From assembly GCA_002762985.1 (NCBI GenBank), contig PCXZ01000016.1, positions 42,088 through 106,087 on the forward strand: 64,000 nt of DNA, in the 5' to 3' direction. This DNA comes from Candidatus Woesearchaeota archaeon CG10_big_fil_rev_8_21_14_0_10_44_13 (GTDB lineage Archaea > Nanobdellota > Nanobdellia > Woesearchaeales > UBA12501). Shown here one piece after another: positions 60,854 to 64,000 of this stretch; positions within the stretch are counted from its first letter, which is position 1; each line of letters starts with the position of its first letter. Below the pieces are notes generated by a model. The model was not told where the DNA came from, did not search any database, and saw only the letters and a program-made list of their open reading frames with translations. Both the position numbers and the translations under genes were made by a program.

Positions 60854-62905
60854 ATGAAAAATAAGGTTATTTTGAGCGTAGTTTTGTTAATTGCCATGGT
60901 TTTAGGCAGCTATTCTGTTTTGGCTGTTAAAAACATCAATATAACAGCTGAAAGCCTAAGCATAACGGGCAGCAGCGGCTCTCAGGCAGGCATATTCACT
61001 GTCAAAAACATAGGGGACGAACAGGTGAATGTAAGCCTTATTATCGTAAACCAGCTCATAGGGCCTCAGGGCAAGACAATAACAATGACAGACCTCAATA
61101 TCACGCCCGGCACAATAAACCCTAATAATATAGCTACTGGACAATTCGTAGTCAATCTTGACAATGCAGTCATGGGCCAGTACACTGGTCTTCTACAGGC
61201 GCAGGTACAGGACAGCTCTGCATCAGACTTCCTTGTAGTCAGCGTCAATGTGACAGACAATGGCCAGAGCTTTATCGTGATCTCGCCTTCTACAAATGCA
61301 TCTTATGCTGACACGACTGTCTACCAGACAGTCAAAGTGCAGAACAATGCAAACAAGGACATAAACCTTGTCATAGCAAAAGAAGGCTATGACGGAATGA
61401 TATTCAATGCTGACAGGATAGGCTCACAGGCAATCCCTGCTTTCGGGACATTGGATGTCGCAGCAAATGTAGTGGTGCCTGCAAACAAGGCAACAGGCAT
61501 GTATACTGCAAGGATAAATGCTACTGACGGGACGAACACAAGGACAGCAAACCTTGCGATAAGCGTCCTTCCGACATACAAGGTCGGAGCTTCAGACTTC
61601 ACGATAAGCAGCGTTGATCCGGGCAGCATGGCAAGCGTAAGCTTCAGCCTGCAGAACACAGGAAACCTTGATCTCACATCGCTTTCAATATCAAACTACA
61701 CCTTGATTGATGCAAGCGGCAACAAGATAAACCTTACATTCAGCCCGGGCCAGGGAATCAACATACCCGTAGGCTCAAGCGCTGCAATAACTGCATCAGC
61801 AGATGTATCAGGCAGCTTCGCTTCAGGCACATACAGCCAGCAGGTCACAGTAAACGGGATGGCAACAAAGACGTTCACAGCAAATGTCCAGGTCAACTCA
61901 TTGCTGCAGATAACTGATGTCGTAGTCGATCCTGACGAATTGATGCCAGGAGAGGAATTTGACGTCGAAGTGACGATAGAGAACATGGCAGACGAGATGG
62001 ATCTGAGGGATGTAGAGGTTGAAGTGTTCATCATGGACGGCAACAGCATCCTGCAGGACGATGATGACGATGATCTGAAAGACACAGCCGACGTAGGCGA
62101 CTTCAATAATGGAGACGAGGAGAAGGTGACATTAAGGTTCACAATGCCTTACAACACAGAAGACGGGGACTCATACACCATAAAGGCTGTCGCAAGGGGA
62201 AAGAATGACGATAACACAAAACAGAAGTTCGAGTATATAGACACAAGCCAGACCATAGATGTCACAAGAGATGACCATAAGGTCGATATATACAATGCTG
62301 AACTTGAGTCATCCACTTTGAGCTGCTCGAGGACAACCTATATCAATGTAGGATTGAAGGACATAGGCGCAAATGACGAGACAGTCATACTTACGATAAA
62401 GAACGACCAGCTCGGCATAAGGATGCAGGATAATTTTGACATGAGCTCAGATTATGACGATGACGAGTTCGATGTCGAGAAGTCATATCAGCTTGATTTC
62501 ACATCAACTCCTACAGGGACTTACCCTGTCACGATAATCGCAGAGAATGATGATGGCGACAAGCTCGGGGACGAGACGATCTCAGTGAATATACAGGATT
62601 GCTCATCCATAACAACTCCGACAACGCCAAGCACACCGACAACTCCGACAACGCCCACTACAACAGGGACAACAAGCAATATAGATGTTGTCTATGGCGG
62701 CAGCCCTTCAGGGATGACAGGAGCAGTCACAGTGCCTGCAGTATCTGCAGCAAGCTCGATATCAAGAGCAAAGAAGGGGTCATGGACAGACTCAACATTG
62801 GGTACAGCGGTCCTTATCCTCGGCAATCTCTTGCTTGTGCTGCTTGTGATCATAGCGGTCATGTATCTTGTCGGCAATTCAGGGAGCAAGAAGGACAGCT
62901 TTTGA
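60854..62905 (+). CDS. S-layer-type (COG1361-like) membrane-anchored surface protein
   Basis: ATG 60854 follows GGAGGTCTG at good spacing; the ORF start five codons earlier overlaps that RBS. This gives 683 residues: a signal peptide (VILSVVLLIAMVLGSYSVLA), several CARDB/NEW3-like beta-sandwich domains (GIFTVKNIGDEQVNVSL, SVSFSLQNTGNLDLTSLSI, GEEFDVEVTIENMADEMDL), and an Asp-rich segment (DDDDDDLKDTADVGDF) that may bind Ca2+. A Thr/Pro linker (TTPTTPSTPTTPTTPTT) and a C-terminal helix (GTAVLILGNLLLVLLVIIAVMYLV) with a short basic tail follow. This is the usual plan of archaeal S-layer-related proteins tethered through a glycosylated spacer. It may be a main envelope component; that is inference. 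Confidence 0.87.
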   Translation: MKNKVILSVVLLIAMVLGSYSVLAVKNINITAESLSITGSSGSQAGIFTVKNIGDEQVNVSLIIVNQLIGPQGKTITMTDLNITPGTINPNNIATGQFVVNLDNAVMGQYTGLLQAQVQDSSASDFLVVSVNVTDNGQSFIVISPSTNASYADTTVYQTVKVQNNANKDINLVIAKEGYDGMIFNADRIGSQAIPAFGTLDVAANVVVPANKATGMYTARINATDGTNTRTANLAISVLPTYKVGASDFTISSVDPGSMASVSFSLQNTGNLDLTSLSISNYTLIDASGNKINLTFSPGQGINIPVGSSAAITASADVSGSFASGTYSQQVTVNGMATKTFTANVQVNSLLQITDVVVDPDELMPGEEFDVEVTIENMADEMDLRDVEVEVFIMDGNSILQDDDDDDLKDTADVGDFNNGDEEKVTLRFTMPYNTEDGDSYTIKAVARGKNDDNTKQKFEYIDTSQTIDVTRDDHKVDIYNAELESSTLSCSRTTYINVGLKDIGANDETVILTIKNDQLGIRMQDNFDMSSDYDDDEFDVEKSYQLDFTSTPTGTYPVTIIAENDDGDKLGDETISVNIQDCSSITTPTTPSTPTTPTTPTTTGTTSNIDVVYGGSPSGMTGAVTVPAVSAASSISRAKKGSWTDSTLGTAVLILGNLLLVLLVIIAVMYLVGNSGSKKDSF

Positions 62906-62910
62906 TTTTT

Positions 62911-63486
62911 TTATAATTTTTTTATATATTTTTCCATTCTTCTTATCTTTTTTATTGTCCTGCTAAGCTTGCTGTTGCACTCTTCAAAAAGAAATCTCAG
63001 GTAATCATCATCCACAATCAGCTTCCCCTCCCTGGAGACAGGCGCATCTATCCTCTCTGTGTCGATCACTTCCACCATTATCTTCCGGCCGAAAGAGCTT
63101 ATTCCGGCATGCTTGAATGCCGCTTCCTTTGAGGCCTTCACAAGCCTCACAGCATCGTCAAAAGCCCTGCATCTGACATGGAGGATTGCGCCTTCCTGCT
63201 TGAACCAGACTGTCTCATTTGGTGGATTTCTCAGGGAATCTTTCAGCTGATCATGCTGTTTTTTTCCTATCTTCTCGTGGCTGACAAAAAGCCATTCTGC
63301 CTTGTCCTTCCTGTTGTGCTCTGCGGGCTTCAAGAGGACGATCCTGCCTGCGCACGAGCTTGTGGTGTAATAGCAGGGGTTCTTGTTTATCAGGTCGACA
63401 AGCCCTTTTATGTTTTTATCTATGCCCCCTTTCCTTGACTTGTCCTGCTTGCCCAGGAATACCTTTTTGTCGTTATCGAATGACAT
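62911..63486 (-). CDS. taw3: tRNA(Phe) wybutosine-synthesis methyltransferase Taw3
   Basis: The protein has 191 residues. It shows the TYW3/Taw3 family words: a basic N-terminus, KNIKGLVDLINKNPCYYTTSSCAGRI (SSC(A/S)GR is the signature), WLFVSHEKI, GAILHVRCRAFDDAVRLVKASKEAAFKHAGI and VEVIDTERIDAPV. Taw3 transfers a methyl group from SAM to the wyosine precursor at tRNA-Phe position 37. The window lacks Taw1 and Taw2. It is convergent with the S-layer-type gene, 5 bases apart. Secure. Confidence 0.94.
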   Translation of the reverse strand: MSFDNDKKVFLGKQDKSRKGGIDKNIKGLVDLINKNPCYYTTSSCAGRIVLLKPAEHNRKDKAEWLFVSHEKIGKKQHDQLKDSLRNPPNETVWFKQEGAILHVRCRAFDDAVRLVKASKEAAFKHAGISSFGRKIMVEVIDTERIDAPVSREGKLIVDDDYLRFLFEECNSKLSRTIKKIRRMEKYIKKL

Positions 63487-63560
63487 GGGGTGTGGATTGT
63501 ATAAGGTGGTTTATTAGTTTTTTGGCTGTTTATGTGGGTGTATTTGATATTAATTTAAAT

Positions 63561-63857
63561 CAACAATATTTACGGGGAAACCAAGGTTTCCAGCCCCAAA
63601 TGGTTACGCGCATTTGATACGCAACAGCAAGGACCACATCCTCACTTCGTTCGGAGTGGTCCGAATAATTCATTCAGTTCGGACCATTGAGCGCAGCGAA
63701 ATGGTCCTAGCTGTCGGTGTCAATGGACGAAACCACTGCTCTCGTCCCCTTCCTGCAGCATTGCTGGGCAGGGGAGCATTTGACGAGTCAGTTAATCAGA
63801 TCAAAGTTGTGCGGCCATGAGCCATATCCGGCAGTTGTGCTGTGGAGGCGAATGGAT
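63561..63857 (-). repeat. Dispersed intergenic repeat, copy C (inverted near-identical copy of A)
   Basis: This is the reverse complement of 12006-12303 with only scattered differences across ~297 bases, including the three overlapping GGACC hairpins and the GGAAACC-TT-GGTTTCC terminal hairpin. Copy C lacks the AGAAAATC hairpin array that flanks copy A. The 68-aa plus-strand ORF inside it is almost the same as the minus-strand ORF in A, but is explained by DNA conservation. Confidence 0.9.
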
Positions 63858-63861
63858 AGAT

Positions 63862-64000
63862 GAAGATGCAAAAAAGAATGATTCAAAACATCAAAATACA
63901 GAACAATCAGTTTATCGTGAACTACCACGGGTTTCGCTTCGCTCAACCCGTGGCGTCTCGTGCCTAGCATGAAAAGTTGAAGAGCGTTTTCTGCATCTTC
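63862..64000. repeat. Hairpin-rich terminal region
   Basis: CCACGGGTT (63925-63933) pairs with AACCCGTGG (63945-63953) around TC-GCTTCGC-TC, whose other strand reads GA-GCGAAGC-GA. GAAGATGCA at 63862-63870 is repeated inverted as TGCATCTTC at the very end (63992-64000), so the two could bound a ~139-base element that directly follows copy C. No gene was seen. Confidence 0.55.

Overview
The window reads as a chromosomal segment of an archaeon. It encodes transcription factor B, archaeal-type methionyl-tRNA synthetase, membrane-bound LonB, ribosomal protein S6e, the wybutosine enzyme Taw3, AMP phosphorylase, class III prepilins and a T2SSE/TadC pilus motor. It also carries a tRNA gene that appears to be interrupted by an intron, and TATA boxes that often sit about 25 bases from the start codon. 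The AMP phosphorylase, the very large secreted proteins, the small rubrerythrin/ferredoxin-thioredoxin reductase set and the abundant two-TadC pilus genes suggest a DPANN-type lineage (Woesearchaeales/Pacearchaeota-like). That placement is inference; no rRNA gene is present. Most genes prefer AGG for Arg and ATA for Ile.

Layout. 1-530: the 3' end of a possible beta-barrel-like protein. 0.87-11.5 kb: a ~3,160-residue PKD/Ig-type secreted protein followed two bases later by a smaller protein with a C-terminal membrane anchor. 11.7 kb: tRNA-Val(GAC) with a T-loop insertion. 12.4-15 kb: AI-2E-family permease overlapping AMP phosphorylase. 15.3-18 kb: small proteins, an O6-alkylguanine transferase-like protein behind a GC-rich structured element, and TFB divergent from a Trm112-like zinc protein. 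18-25 kb: Mg P-type ATPase, amino acid kinase, zinc ribbon protein, lipoprotein, TrmB-like regulator and HIT-like protein. 25.4-27.3 kb: LonB. 27.8-29 kb: anaerobic redox cluster (rubredoxin-like, ferredoxin:thioredoxin reductase, rubrerythrin). 29.5-39 kb: a second ~3,150-residue surface protein (LamG, beta-helix, FN3-like), followed directly by a pilus operon (39-48.6 kb: five pilin-like proteins, secretion ATPase, two TadC-like membrane proteins). 49-57 kb: zinc ribbon and PIN-like proteins, MetRS with a coupled AttH/CrtC-like protein, S6e, VIT-like and flavin reductase-like proteins. 57.3-59.9 kb: an AT-richer ArsR-controlled stress operon that looks acquired. 60-63.5 kb: coiled-coil protein, S-layer-type protein and Taw3.

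The intergenic DNA is unusually structured. Seven copies of one dispersed repeat family (core CAATCCATTCGCCTCCACAG) lie on both strands. Two are ~297-base, nearly identical copies in opposite orientation near 12.0 and 63.6 kb, and aligned copies show compensatory changes in their stems. Many hairpins here and elsewhere share one design: outer stem, tandem GA/GA mismatch, then a two-base-pair mini-hairpin closed by a GNA triloop (for example GCGAAGC). A terminal-inverted-repeat element at 21.4 kb and a GC-rich multibranched element at 15.9-16.2 kb belong to the same landscape. No transposase, CRISPR array or other mobility gene is visible, so how these elements spread, and whether they act as RNA or DNA, is open.

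Functionally the window is dominated by cell-surface construction: two giant glycosylatable proteins, an S-layer-type protein, anchors and a pilus. Housekeeping genes and small stress modules lie between them.
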